A stretch of 17,633 bases of DNA from Bacteroidales bacterium (lineage in GTDB: Bacteria > Bacteroidota > Bacteroidia > Bacteroidales > UBA1556), in contig JAGLDA010000036.1 in NCBI GenBank assembly GCA_023145955.1, positions 1 through 17,633 on the forward strand, read 5' to 3'. Positions 7,513-16,054 of this stretch are shown here, in pieces. Each line of letters starts with the position of its first letter. Positions within the stretch are counted from its first letter, which is position 1. The translations under genes were made by a program, and so were the position numbers. The notes under the pieces are model-generated. The model searched no databases, was not told where the DNA came from, and saw only the letters and a program-made list of their open reading frames with translations.

Positions 7513-10500
7513 ATGCTATCTGCTCATTTATTAAAACAACTAAAGTTTTTATTGGTAATTGTAATACTAATAAGTTTCTCTGAATTAAAATCTCAACAAA
7601 TAATAACCATAGGAACGGGTAGTAACTTAGAAAATATTCCTGCACAGGGAAACTCTAATTATGGATGGACTGCTATAATTTATCCTTCGTGGGATATAGG
7701 AGCTACGGGCAATATTACAAAAATAGCCTTTGATATTGGAGTTGTACAATCTAATTCGTCAGCAGCAATGGTTCAGCAAAAGATCTATATTAAAGAAGTT
7801 CCTTATTCTTATTTTTCAAGTACAGGCTATATAAATCCATCAACAGCAGGAGCTATTTTAGTATTTGATGGAAGCATACAGTGGAATACTCTAGGTTGGA
7901 AAACCATATCTCTTGATCAGGATTATACTTATAATGGTGGACATTTATTGGTATTATACGAAAATCACGGAGGTGGTAGTACTGCCGACTTCTCTAATTT
8001 AAAATTTAAAACAACAAGTTTATCTTCTCCAAATAGGTGTAAATTGGATAATAACTGGGCTTGGTTCCCGACGTCATCGGGGTATTATTATAATAAAATA
8101 CCTAATATGCAGTTAACAATAATCCCTATTGTGCCAAATAATATTGCTGCGGATGCATGGATTTTACCACAAGGAGATATAGCTCCAACCCCAAATAGTA
8201 CTATTAAAGTACGCGTTAAGAATAAGGGAGTGGTAAGCCAAGATACTATTGCTATTAAGTATTCTATAGATAATGGTATTTCTTATATTTTGGATACAAT
8301 ATATAACTCAATAGCGCCTTCTGATACATTTACGCACACCTTCAGTACACCTGCTGATTTAACAAAAATGGGGCAGTATAACTGCACGCTTATTGTTCAA
8401 AATCAGGGAGATACTATAAGTTTGGATGATAGCCTATTTTATGATTTATTGTGGGTAGGCGGTACAATGAGTGGTGCATATTCTATTGGTTCGAATCCGC
8501 AAAATGATTTTAAGTCGTTAGTGAGTGCCACCAATACATTAAAGCATTTTGGAATGAGTAGTTCAGTGGTATTTGAATTAGATACAGGAATTTTTATAGG
8601 AAAAATAGAACTTAGTACTCCTATAAATGGTCTTAGTGCTAGCAATACAATAATAATTAGAGGAAAAGGTGAAAATACCATAATTACGGCTTCTTTATTA
8701 AATGCAAATGAGAGTGTGTTCTTATTGAAGGATAATGATAATATTACTATTGATAGTATATCAATTATTGGAGAGTACTCTAATGTGAACCATTCGGTAT
8801 TGTCAATTAAAAACTCTGATAACGTTGCAATTAAAAATAGTTTTATTACAAGTCAGAATTATTCTGTAGGTACTATTAATAATATATATGCTAGTGATTG
8901 CAATTATTTAGAATTAAGTAATAATATAATTAGTGGTGGTAAAAATGGCATTAATATTATAGGTAGTACTTATTATTATCATGGTACAACGACGAACCTA
9001 AAAATAATTAATAATAGAATAATTGGTTTTAAAAGCAATGGTATTAGGACAAAATATCAGGATAGTGTTTTATATGAGAATAACTATATTGAAACCTCGA
9101 GTTTACAAAGTGATGCTTGCATAGGTGTGGAAAATAATACTGGAGGAAAGATACTTAAAAATATACTTATTAATAATTCAAAAATGGGCACGGGCCTCGA
9201 TATTATAGACTGTGCGGGGAATGTGCTGGACTCATTTATTGTTTTAAATAATATGATTTCTGTTACAAAGGCTTTAAGTATGGCCTATGGTATATATATG
9301 ACTAATGGAGAATATGTGCATTTCTATAATAATTCTGTACTTTTAGGAGGCAGTTGTGGTGAACTAAGTAGATGTTTTTATGCAGGAAGCTATTCAAATA
9401 ATTCTTCAATAGGAATGAATAATAATAAAATGGTTAATAATACATTCGTAAATTTAGGAGAAGGATATGCTATTCGGATATTATATGATGGGTCATCACC
9501 AAACTTTTTTACGGAAATTAATTATAATAATTTATATACAAATACTAACAAATATGTGTGGTATGGTACTCAGAGCAACCTAGCAGATCACTCTAATATT
9601 GCTTCTTGGAAAACAAATAATTATGGCTTTGCTCAAAACTCTATTTCTACAAATCCGTTGTTTTTTTCAGAAATAGATTTACACTCGAGAAGTGCGCTTG
9701 CAAATGATTCTGGGTTGTTTATATATGATATTGTAGATGATATTGATGGTGACCTAAGAAATAGTGCTCTATATTCTGATATGGGAGCTGATGAGTACGA
9801 TCCTTTTATTCACGAGATGGAATTATTAGAATGGAATAATCCAACTACAGGTATTAATCCTTCAGGAAGTATTCCAATTAGTATTTTAGTAGCAAATTAT
9901 GGAACTCAGACTCAGTCAAATATACCAGTTAAATATTCGATAGACAATGGGGCTACATATATTTTAGATACTATTTTGGGGCCAATATTATCACACGATT
10001 CTGTTCTGTTTACTTTTAGTGTGCTAGCAAATATGGCTAGTAATACAATATATCAATGCAAAGCGATAATAGATTTACCTCTTGATCAAAACCATAGTAA
10101 CGACACTATTTTTTATGAAGTATATTCTGGTCTGCCATTGGCGGGGGCATATACTTTAGGTAGTTATACCAATAGTGACTTTGCTTCATTTGCACAGTTA
10201 AATTTGGCATTATCTAGCTGTGGCATTTCTGCTGCTGTAGTTATTTATTTAGATTCTGGATTATATAATGAACAAATATCTTTTGGTAAAGTTGTTGGGA
10301 GTTCATTAAATAATACTATTACAATTAAAGGAAAAGGAAGTGATAATACCACACTAATAAATACAGCTATTTCTGACTACCTTAGCAGTGTTATAAAATT
10401 TGAGAATGCTCACTTTTATAATATTGATAGTCTTAGAATTAGTAGAGATGATAATCCATGGCTAGTACATGGTGTATATATTGAAAGAAATACTAGTAAT

Positions 10501-12198
10501 ATTAAAATAACTAATTGTGTTTTTGATTCAGGAACTGATACTCCAGCAAATTTTATAGGAATAAAATCGTATATGATAGATAACTGTTGCTTAGATTATT
10601 ACCAAACCAAAAATTCTGATTCTTTATTAATAAAGAATAATACCTTTATTGGTGGTGAATACGGTGTGTTTTTATATAGTAACTATAGTGATTATATTTA
10701 TGATATAGGCAATAAAGTTGTAGAAAACAGTTTTATTAACCAAATTAGTGGTGCTATATATTTTAAAGGACAAAAATCATTAGCAGTTATAGGTAATAGC
10801 ATTTCTAATAACTTATTGTATAGCGGCAACTATAAGGGCATTACGCTTGAACAAACAGGGAATGCCATTAGTGTTAAAAGGAATAAGATAAATGTAAATG
10901 GCAGATATGGGATTTATATTTTTGACTATTATAAGAGTAGTGCTGGATATTTAGAGGTTTATAATAATTTTGTTGATGTACATCAGTATCAAGCAAATTA
11001 TAGTGAAGATGTAATTGGAGTTTATGGAAATGATATATTAAATTCAAAATTTATTAATAATACTGTAAGAATTGGTGGTTCGGTTTATAATACAGGATCT
11101 GCCCTTAGCCTATATGATGGTGTGGGTAATAGTATGATTTTAAAGAATAATATATTTATTAATGAAATAGATGGTCCTGTTATAAATATTGGATGGCATT
11201 ATCCATCAAACTTGCATAATGATAATAATAATTTAATATCAAATTCAGGTGTATATGTTATAAATGGTAGTACATCATATAGCTTGTTGGATTGGAAAAC
11301 TGCCTCTTCTGCTCCAAATACTGTTTCCATAGAACCTGAATTCTATTCTAATATTGATATGCATGCAAATAGTAATGCAATGGATAATTTGGGAGTAAAT
11401 GCAGGTGTACAATTTGATATTGATGGTGATGTTAGAAACTATTCTTCTCCTGATATTGGCGCTGATGAGTATGATCATCAAATGGTGTTTTTGGGCTTGG
11501 ATATAAGTTTTTGCGAAGGTGATTCATCTATTATATCATCAAATATCGGCAATTACTATTCATATTTATGGACATTTAATGGAGATACTTTAAACACATC
11601 ATCATCTAGTATCATTGTTGATACAGGAGGTATTGTTACTATAGAATTAACAGGAAATAGTCCACAATACGATACTTTAAACGTTAATATGATTCCGTAC
11701 CCAATGGTTGATTTAGGAGCAGATACAATAGTAAAAATGCTTACTAGCTTTTTAGTACTAAATGCTGGAAATCCCCAAGCATCATGGTTATGGAGTACAG
11801 GCGATACAACTCAATTAAGAGGATTTGGGGCTTCAGATTTATTGTTAGGAGATAATGAAATTTGGGTGCAGGTTACAAAAGAGGGGTGCTCCTCTTCTGA
11901 TACAATTATTCTTACTTTGGTTGATGATACGTCTATAGATAGTTATCTTGAAAATAATGAAATAAGAATTTACCCAAACCCAAATAAGGGTAGTTTCAAT
12001 GTAGATATTGAAGATGTTAATGGTGACTTAAAACTTGAACTTACAGACCTTTCAGGAAAAACCATATACCAAGAAAGGTTTTTTATTAATGGAGTTTTTA
12101 ATAAAACTATTAATGTAGATAATATATCTAAAGGGGTATATATTATGAAAATAGTAATGAACGGAAATGTAAGCTCTGGAAAAATTATAATTAATTAA
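7513..12198 (+). CDS. T9SS-exported parallel beta-helix repeat protein with duplicated modules
   Basis: A 1561-residue secreted protein. Seen: a signal peptide (about 1-27, ending FSELKSQ); an N-terminal beta-sandwich (about 30-205) of the kind starting TIGTGS common in Bacteroidota surface proteins; and then the same module twice. Each module has a CARDB-like adhesion domain (about 222-313 and 781-870) containing KYSIDNG, a GAYxLGS-type linker (about 317-327 and 876-884), a right-handed parallel beta-helix rich in Asn and Ile (about 340-735 and 895-1295), and an end motif DIDGDxRN with GADEYD (743-763 and 1302-1321). Two Ig/PKD-like segments (about 1330-1470) and a T9SS type A sorting domain (about 1485-1561, with IYPNPNKGSF and KGVYIMKI) complete it. 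It is probably displayed on the cell surface or released, as an adhesin or polysaccharide-binding protein. No catalytic residues are recognised. Confidence 0.88.
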   Translation: MLSAHLLKQLKFLLVIVILISFSELKSQQIITIGTGSNLENIPAQGNSNYGWTAIIYPSWDIGATGNITKIAFDIGVVQSNSSAAMVQQKIYIKEVPYSYFSSTGYINPSTAGAILVFDGSIQWNTLGWKTISLDQDYTYNGGHLLVLYENHGGGSTADFSNLKFKTTSLSSPNRCKLDNNWAWFPTSSGYYYNKIPNMQLTIIPIVPNNIAADAWILPQGDIAPTPNSTIKVRVKNKGVVSQDTIAIKYSIDNGISYILDTIYNSIAPSDTFTHTFSTPADLTKMGQYNCTLIVQNQGDTISLDDSLFYDLLWVGGTMSGAYSIGSNPQNDFKSLVSATNTLKHFGMSSSVVFELDTGIFIGKIELSTPINGLSASNTIIIRGKGENTIITASLLNANESVFLLKDNDNITIDSISIIGEYSNVNHSVLSIKNSDNVAIKNSFITSQNYSVGTINNIYASDCNYLELSNNIISGGKNGINIIGSTYYYHGTTTNLKIINNRIIGFKSNGIRTKYQDSVLYENNYIETSSLQSDACIGVENNTGGKILKNILINNSKMGTGLDIIDCAGNVLDSFIVLNNMISVTKALSMAYGIYMTNGEYVHFYNNSVLLGGSCGELSRCFYAGSYSNNSSIGMNNNKMVNNTFVNLGEGYAIRILYDGSSPNFFTEINYNNLYTNTNKYVWYGTQSNLADHSNIASWKTNNYGFAQNSISTNPLFFSEIDLHSRSALANDSGLFIYDIVDDIDGDLRNSALYSDMGADEYDPFIHEMELLEWNNPTTGINPSGSIPISILVANYGTQTQSNIPVKYSIDNGATYILDTILGPILSHDSVLFTFSVLANMASNTIYQCKAIIDLPLDQNHSNDTIFYEVYSGLPLAGAYTLGSYTNSDFASFAQLNLALSSCGISAAVVIYLDSGLYNEQISFGKVVGSSLNNTITIKGKGSDNTTLINTAISDYLSSVIKFENAHFYNIDSLRISRDDNPWLVHGVYIERNTSNIKITNCVFDSGTDTPANFIGIKSYMIDNCCLDYYQTKNSDSLLIKNNTFIGGEYGVFLYSNYSDYIYDIGNKVVENSFINQISGAIYFKGQKSLAVIGNSISNNLLYSGNYKGITLEQTGNAISVKRNKINVNGRYGIYIFDYYKSSAGYLEVYNNFVDVHQYQANYSEDVIGVYGNDILNSKFINNTVRIGGSVYNTGSALSLYDGVGNSMILKNNIFINEIDGPVINIGWHYPSNLHNDNNNLISNSGVYVINGSTSYSLLDWKTASSAPNTVSIEPEFYSNIDMHANSNAMDNLGVNAGVQFDIDGDVRNYSSPDIGADEYDHQMVFLGLDISFCEGDSSIISSNIGNYYSYLWTFNGDTLNTSSSSIIVDTGGIVTIELTGNSPQYDTLNVNMIPYPMVDLGADTIVKMLTSFLVLNAGNPQASWLWSTGDTTQLRGFGASDLLLGDNEIWVQVTKEGCSSSDTIILTLVDDTSIDSYLENNEIRIYPNPNKGSFNVDIEDVNGDLKLELTDLSGKTIYQERFFINGVFNKTINVDNISKGVYIMKIVMNGNVSSGKIIIN

Positions 12199-12231
12199 AT
12201 ATATTGGCCTTGAAGTACTGAAAATAAGAAA

Positions 12232-12267
12232 GCAGCTAAATGAATAAATAATTTTCATTTAGCTGCC
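12232..12267. terminator. Bidirectional terminator between convergent genes
   Basis: GCAGCTAAATGA (12232-12243) pairs perfectly with TCATTTAGCTGC (12255-12266), extendable by one A-T pair inside. T-rich stretches follow on both strands (CTTAATTTTA on plus; TTTCTTATTTTC on minus). It sits between the plus-strand T9SS gene and the minus-strand SQR unit and can serve both. Confidence 0.8.
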
Positions 12268-12299
12268 TTAATTTTATGACCTACTGTTAGTATAAAAAC

Positions 12300-12470
12300 C
12301 TAACTATGCCCCTTTACTACCATCATCATTATTTTTAGGTTTAGTTTAAAAAACATAAAAATTTGAAATAATAAACATCTACGAATAAATAATGTAAATT
12401 TTGTTGGTCGTGTAGCATACGAATATTCTGAATATGCTTTATTCTTTAATCTTTCTTGTATTTCTGCCAT
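12300..12470 (-). CDS. Small membrane-type protein downstream of SQR (56 residues)
   Basis: An open frame from ATG (12470) to TAG (12300) encodes 56 residues beginning MAEIQERLKN. Its N-terminal half is charged and polar, with YATRPTKFT at 18-26. The second half is hydrophobic with interspersed basic residues (about 27-52, FIRRCLLFQIFMFFKLNLK and following), ending VVKGHS. This suggests a membrane-associated peptide. It begins 57 bases after the stop of the SQR-like gene on the same strand and ends before the shared bidirectional terminator, so it fits as the last gene of that transcript. The start is preceded by A/T-rich AATAATA, normal for this phylum. I have the impression of similar short proteins beside SQR-like genes in other Bacteroidota, but cannot verify it here. 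Function unknown. Confidence 0.65.
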   Translation of the reverse strand: MAEIQERLKNKAYSEYSYATRPTKFTLFIRRCLLFQIFMFFKLNLKIMMMVVKGHS

Positions 12471-12527
12471 TATTATTGAGTTTTAATATTGTTCGTAATA
12501 AAAATAAGTTTGATTTTTATAGTAATA

Positions 12528-13985
12528 TTATTCTGGGATTAATGACCAGCCTAGTTTACCTTTAGCTTTATATAAGAACATATAATGCATAAATAGTTTC
12601 ATCCAGTGGCCAGCAAGACCAATAACTCCCACGGTAGCATTTATATCACGACCATATTCTGGATATTTATCCCAGTCAGGCACAATAGGCGATACCGTCA
12701 TTGTAGCAGCTTGACCTTTTGTGAAACCATAGCCAGCACTCACAATACAAGCAGCAGCTTGTTTGGTCATGGAAGCTTTATGTGGGTGATCTTTCTTGCC
12801 AGTTTTAATTCTGTAAGCAATATTTTGAGCCACAACCTTACCAATTACTCCCGAAGGCATTCCAGTACGTGGTGGTGTAGGCGTTATTGAAGTTCCATTA
12901 GGACTTTTCATTGGTTTCGACATTCCGTGAGGAGGTGCAAAAGCAATTCCTGATGCGTACATAAAGTCATATGCTGGACTTTGATATACCTCAGGCCAAT
13001 CACTAGGCTTCCAATCTTCGTATGCCTTTGGAGTATAATCAGCATCAACGCGCATCATTCCGTTTGGCACAAATATTTTGTCGGTAATTTCATTATCAGT
13101 TTTATCAAAAGCTTTCATTCTAGAGCCTGTAAAACCAGGAATAAGCATTGCAAAATCAAAATTTTGCTCATGGTATGTTCCATCTAGTAATTCATAAAAA
13201 GCTTTTCCCTCTTCAACCTTATTTACTCCTGCTTGCTTTATCCAGCGGATTCCATATTCTGCAAGAACAGATTCTGTGAATACACTCGTAGGTGTTATAT
13301 AACCACCTCTTTTTACATAAGCACCACCCATACCAAAGTCACCAAGCTCATATTCATTGGTAATCCATATAATATCAGCTAAATGCGATAGGTTTCTTTT
13401 GTCTACTTCAAAAGCAATATTTAAGGCATATTCAAAAGCCGCTCCTTGACAGGTAGCCATTGGATGACCGGTGCCTATAAGGAAAGTTTGATGTTCTCCA
13501 TTTTCCATTTTCTTAAGCGAAGCTTCAAGATTTTTCCACGAATGTGCAGCATGATCGTAAGTACATACTGAATTAGTGAATAAATCTGGCCCTAAACCTG
13601 GAGTGCCAGCAAAATTTAATGCCGGACCTGTTCCATTTACCAAAAAATCAAACTCTACTTTCTCTTCTTCTCCTTGTCGGCCTTCTTCCACATATTTAAT
13701 ATTTACAAAAGGCTTTTCAGATTCAGAACTTCCCTCAGGATGTATAGATACAGCCAAGGCTTGCTTATAAACTATTTTCTTTTTCTTATATACAGGAGCA
13801 AGTTTAAATTTTACCTCATTTGGCTCCATTAATCCAACGCCTACCCATATATTGGATGGTACCCATTGGTAATTACTATTTGGACTTACAACAATAACTT
13901 CATGTTGTTTCCCTAGAATTTTTTTCAGATAAAGTGCAGCGGTATGACCAGAAATTCCTGCGCCTAATACTAGTACTTTTGACAT
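12528..13985 (-). CDS. Sulfide:quinone oxidoreductase-like FAD-dependent enzyme
   Basis: A 485-residue flavoprotein of the two-dinucleotide-binding-domain superfamily, most like sulfide:quinone oxidoreductases, which oxidise sulfide to sulfane sulfur and pass electrons to the quinone pool at the membrane. Seen: the FAD-binding VLVLGAGISGHTAALYL (4-20), NGTGPALNF (117-125), and a second nucleotide-type loop LIGTGHPMATCQGAAFEYA (169-187). Three cysteines at 141, 179 and 413 are positioned as in SQRs, which use a Cys pair plus a third Cys for sulfur transfer. A C-terminal amphipathic segment (about 458-475, HWMKLFMHYMFLYKAK) could anchor it to the membrane. The start is ATG 13985; a longer frame from GTG 14027 begins within the promoter. 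The alternative is an NADH-dehydrogenase-like or flavocytochrome c-type enzyme. A 56-residue gene follows. Confidence 0.8.
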   Translation of the reverse strand: MSKVLVLGAGISGHTAALYLKKILGKQHEVIVVSPNSNYQWVPSNIWVGVGLMEPNEVKFKLAPVYKKKKIVYKQALAVSIHPEGSSESEKPFVNIKYVEEGRQGEEEKVEFDFLVNGTGPALNFAGTPGLGPDLFTNSVCTYDHAAHSWKNLEASLKKMENGEHQTFLIGTGHPMATCQGAAFEYALNIAFEVDKRNLSHLADIIWITNEYELGDFGMGGAYVKRGGYITPTSVFTESVLAEYGIRWIKQAGVNKVEEGKAFYELLDGTYHEQNFDFAMLIPGFTGSRMKAFDKTDNEITDKIFVPNGMMRVDADYTPKAYEDWKPSDWPEVYQSPAYDFMYASGIAFAPPHGMSKPMKSPNGTSITPTPPRTGMPSGVIGKVVAQNIAYRIKTGKKDHPHKASMTKQAAACIVSAGYGFTKGQAATMTVSPIVPDWDKYPEYGRDINATVGVIGLAGHWMKLFMHYMFLYKAKGKLGWSLIPE

Positions 13986-14026
13986 AGTTTGGAAGATTTG
14001 TTTATAGATTGAGTCTGTTTGATGCA

Positions 14027-14034
14027 CAAATATA
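14027..14034 (-). promoter_or_regulatory. -7 promoter box (TATATTTG) for the SQR-like gene
   Basis: On the minus strand TATATTTG (14034 to 14027) matches TAnnTTTG and lies 41 bases before the ATG at 13985. It overlaps the GTG of the longer reading frame, which rules out that start. No clear -33 TTG. Confidence 0.65.
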
Positions 14035-14163
14035 GGTAATTTAAGTATTCGAATGCGTATTTAGGGTAAAATAAATAAAGATAATTAATGTTAAAATATG
14101 CAAACAGCTACCAATAAATAGAAAAAATTCATGTTTTTTTTCTATTTTGTAAACTAATCGTAT

Positions 14164-14171
14164 TATTTTTG
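14164..14171 (+). promoter_or_regulatory. -7 promoter box (TATTTTTG) for the VTT protein
   Basis: TATTTTTG matches TAnnTTTG and ends 28 bases before the ATG at 14200. It is divergent from the SQR promoter; the 214-base gap 13986-14199 holds these two promoters and nothing else I recognise. Confidence 0.55.
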
Positions 14172-14199
14172 CACACGAACACACACATACAAATAAACA

Positions 14200-14793
14200 A
14201 TGAATAAAAGGCTTCGATACTTTCATGCATATCTGGTAAATAATGGCATATACTCTCTTGCTGGAAAGAGTATAGTGCGATTGATTATTATTGTGTTAAT
14301 TTTTGGGGCAGCATTATATCTGGCACAAACTTATATTAGCGATTTTAATGAAAATCTTAAAATATTTTTGTTAAAATGGGATTGGAAACTTGTTGTAAGT
14401 TTATTCTTTGTATCAGAAACACTATTGGGTCTAATTCCACCAGATTTTTTTATTGTTTGGGCAAATTCCAGTAATCACCCCATGATTCTTACTGCACTAT
14501 TAGCTACTCTATCGTATTTAGGTGGTATGTTGGCTTATTTTATTGGTTATAGAATATCTAAGATACCTAAATTTAATAGGTGGCTAATAAATAAATTTTC
14601 TTCTCATTTTGCAACTTTTCATAAATATGGTGGGATAATAATTGTCTTCTCAGCTTTATTCCCTTTACCATTTTCTACCATTACTATGGTCACCGGTATG
14701 CTGCATTATCCTTTCAAAAAGGTTGCCATGCTTGGTAGTGCACGTGTTTTAAGATTCTTTGGCTATGGTTATTTTCTATCATTACTATTTTAG
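14200..14793 (+). CDS. VTT (DedA/SNARE-associated) domain integral membrane protein
   Basis: A 197-residue inner-membrane protein. Hydrophobic segments lie at about 25-44, 62-90, 96-117, 143-165 and 175-197. The central part has the layout of the VTT (DedA, TMEM41/VMP1) family: an acidic residue and proline-containing re-entrant loop (VSETLLGLIPPDFF, 71-84), GGMLAYFIGYRIS (108-120), an amphipathic loop, then IVFSALFPLPFSTITMVTGM (148-167) and an arginine (Arg182) in the last helix. Bacterial relatives are implicated in lipid scrambling or flipping, such as undecaprenyl phosphate, and in membrane homeostasis. It is divergent from the SQR-like gene and 128 bases before the peroxidase, which has its own promoter, so it may be monocistronic. 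Substrate unknown. Confidence 0.75.
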   Translation: MNKRLRYFHAYLVNNGIYSLAGKSIVRLIIIVLIFGAALYLAQTYISDFNENLKIFLLKWDWKLVVSLFFVSETLLGLIPPDFFIVWANSSNHPMILTALLATLSYLGGMLAYFIGYRISKIPKFNRWLINKFSSHFATFHKYGGIIIVFSALFPLPFSTITMVTGMLHYPFKKVAMLGSARVLRFFGYGYFLSLLF

Positions 14794-14839
14794 TAAAATC
14801 CATTAGGTTTTCTAACCACCATTTCATAAATTTACAAAA

Positions 14840-14860
14840 CCAATAATTCACTAATATTGG
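14840..14860. promoter_or_regulatory. Inverted repeat upstream of the peroxidase promoter
   Basis: CCAATA (14840-14845) and TATTGG (14855-14860) form a 6-bp inverted repeat with a 9-base centre, located 25 bases upstream of the -7 box of the cytochrome c peroxidase gene. Its position and symmetry would suit a dimeric regulator, but no known operator is matched. Confidence 0.25.
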
Positions 14861-14885
14861 ATGCGCAATTGTGTGATATATATTG

Positions 14886-14893
14886 TATATTTG
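14886..14893 (+). promoter_or_regulatory. -7 promoter box (TATATTTG) for the peroxidase
   Basis: TATATTTG matches TAnnTTTG and ends 28 bases before the ATG at 14922. The longer frame from TTG 14883 would begin upstream of this box and is rejected. TTG triplets at 14857 and 14869 flank but do not match the usual -33 spacing. Confidence 0.65.
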
Positions 14894-14921
14894 CAAGAAT
14901 CAACCTTTAAACCACAAAATC

Positions 14922-15974
14922 ATGATAAAAATTAACCTAATAGTTTCATTAGTAATCATTTCAATGGCAATTATTTCTTGTAATAATGCCAGTGAAACTA
15001 CTAATAAAGATGCTGAAGTTAAAGCTGATGCAAGTATTGATGCTCAGCAAATACAGAAGCTAGCAAAACAGTATTTTGCAGTGCTACCTACAACGGCTGT
15101 AAATCCAGAAAATGAACTTACAGAGGATAAAATTCTACTGGGAAAAGTTCTGTATTTTGATAATAGATTATCAAAAGACCAAACTCAAAGTTGTAATACA
15201 TGCCATAATATTGACACTTATGGTGTAGATAATCAACCTACTTCCATGGGTGATAATGGAGGCTTTGGCGCAAGAAATTCTCCAACAACATTTAATGCGG
15301 CTTTGCATATCTCACAATTTTGGGATGGAAGCAATGCCGATGTTGAACAACAAGCTGGTGGCCCTATTCTTAATCCTGTAGAAATGGGTATTCCTAATGA
15401 AGCTTTTTTATTGGAAAGATTGAAAAAAATTCCTGAATATCAGGAGCTGTTTGCAGCTGCTTATCCTAATGAGAAAGAACTTTTTACATATAAAAACTTA
15501 ACCTTTGCAATAGGGGCGTATGAGCGAACATTACTCACACCATCAAATTTTGATAAATATGTTGCTGGCGATATTGACGCTTTAAGTATTGATGCTCAAA
15601 AAGGTATGAAAGAATTTATTGATGCAGGATGTACTCAGTGTCATGCTGGAGCTCTTTTGGGAGGAAATATGTTGATGAAATTTGGACTATTCTCAGACTA
15701 TTGGGATCATACAAATAGCACGACTATCGATAGTGGAAAATATGCTCTTACAAGAGCAGAATCTGATCTATTTGTTTTTAAAGTGCCTTCATTAAGAAAT
15801 ATAGAAAAAACTGGCCCATATTTTCATGATGGTTCTGTTTCTAGTTTAGAAAGTTCAATTACTATAATGGCTAAAACCCAAAACAATAAAGACCTAACAA
15901 TAGAGCAAGTTAAACTTATTGAGGTTTTTCTTAATACGCTAACTGGCGAAGTGCCTAGTTCTGCAAGATTATAA
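14922..15974 (+). CDS. Di-heme cytochrome c peroxidase (CCP/MauG family), lipoprotein
   Basis: A 350-residue periplasmic peroxidase that reduces H2O2 using electrons from cytochrome c or other donors. Seen: a lipoprotein signal peptide (1-19) with lipobox AIIS before Cys20, then a low-complexity linker (about 21-40). Heme motif CNTCH (91-95) marks the N-terminal peroxidatic heme domain. NPVEMG (151-156) matches the conserved NPxEM loop. CTQCH (237-241) binds the electron-transfer heme, with MLMKFG (250-255) providing candidate Met ligands. KTGPYFHDG (296-304) is the conserved signature near the C-terminus. Length is normal for CCPs. The start at ATG 14922 follows a TATATTTG promoter box and gives a clean lipoprotein signal. 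Related MauG proteins do other oxidations, so the exact substrate is open. A terminator follows 17 bases after the stop. Confidence 0.9.
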   Translation: MIKINLIVSLVIISMAIISCNNASETTNKDAEVKADASIDAQQIQKLAKQYFAVLPTTAVNPENELTEDKILLGKVLYFDNRLSKDQTQSCNTCHNIDTYGVDNQPTSMGDNGGFGARNSPTTFNAALHISQFWDGSNADVEQQAGGPILNPVEMGIPNEAFLLERLKKIPEYQELFAAAYPNEKELFTYKNLTFAIGAYERTLLTPSNFDKYVAGDIDALSIDAQKGMKEFIDAGCTQCHAGALLGGNMLMKFGLFSDYWDHTNSTTIDSGKYALTRAESDLFVFKVPSLRNIEKTGPYFHDGSVSSLESSITIMAKTQNNKDLTIEQVKLIEVFLNTLTGEVPSSARL

Positions 15975-15991
15975 AAGCTTAATACATAAAG

Positions 15992-16027
15992 AAAAACCTC
16001 CACAGAATTTATACTGTGGAGGTTTTT
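15992..16027. terminator. Intrinsic terminator after the peroxidase
   Basis: AAAAACCTCCACAG (15992-16005) pairs perfectly with CTGTGGAGGTTTTT (16014-16027) across an 8-base loop. The stem ends in five T on the plus strand and, read from the other strand, also in T, so it can act in both directions. Confidence 0.9.
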
Positions 16028-16054
16028 GGGTTTATGGCTATCACCCTAGCATAA

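Noticed and set aside
12568..12615. Transmembrane segment at the C-terminus of the SQR-like protein
   Set aside because: The segment contains His, Lys and Met and is amphipathic rather than uniformly hydrophobic; peripheral membrane contact is more likely.
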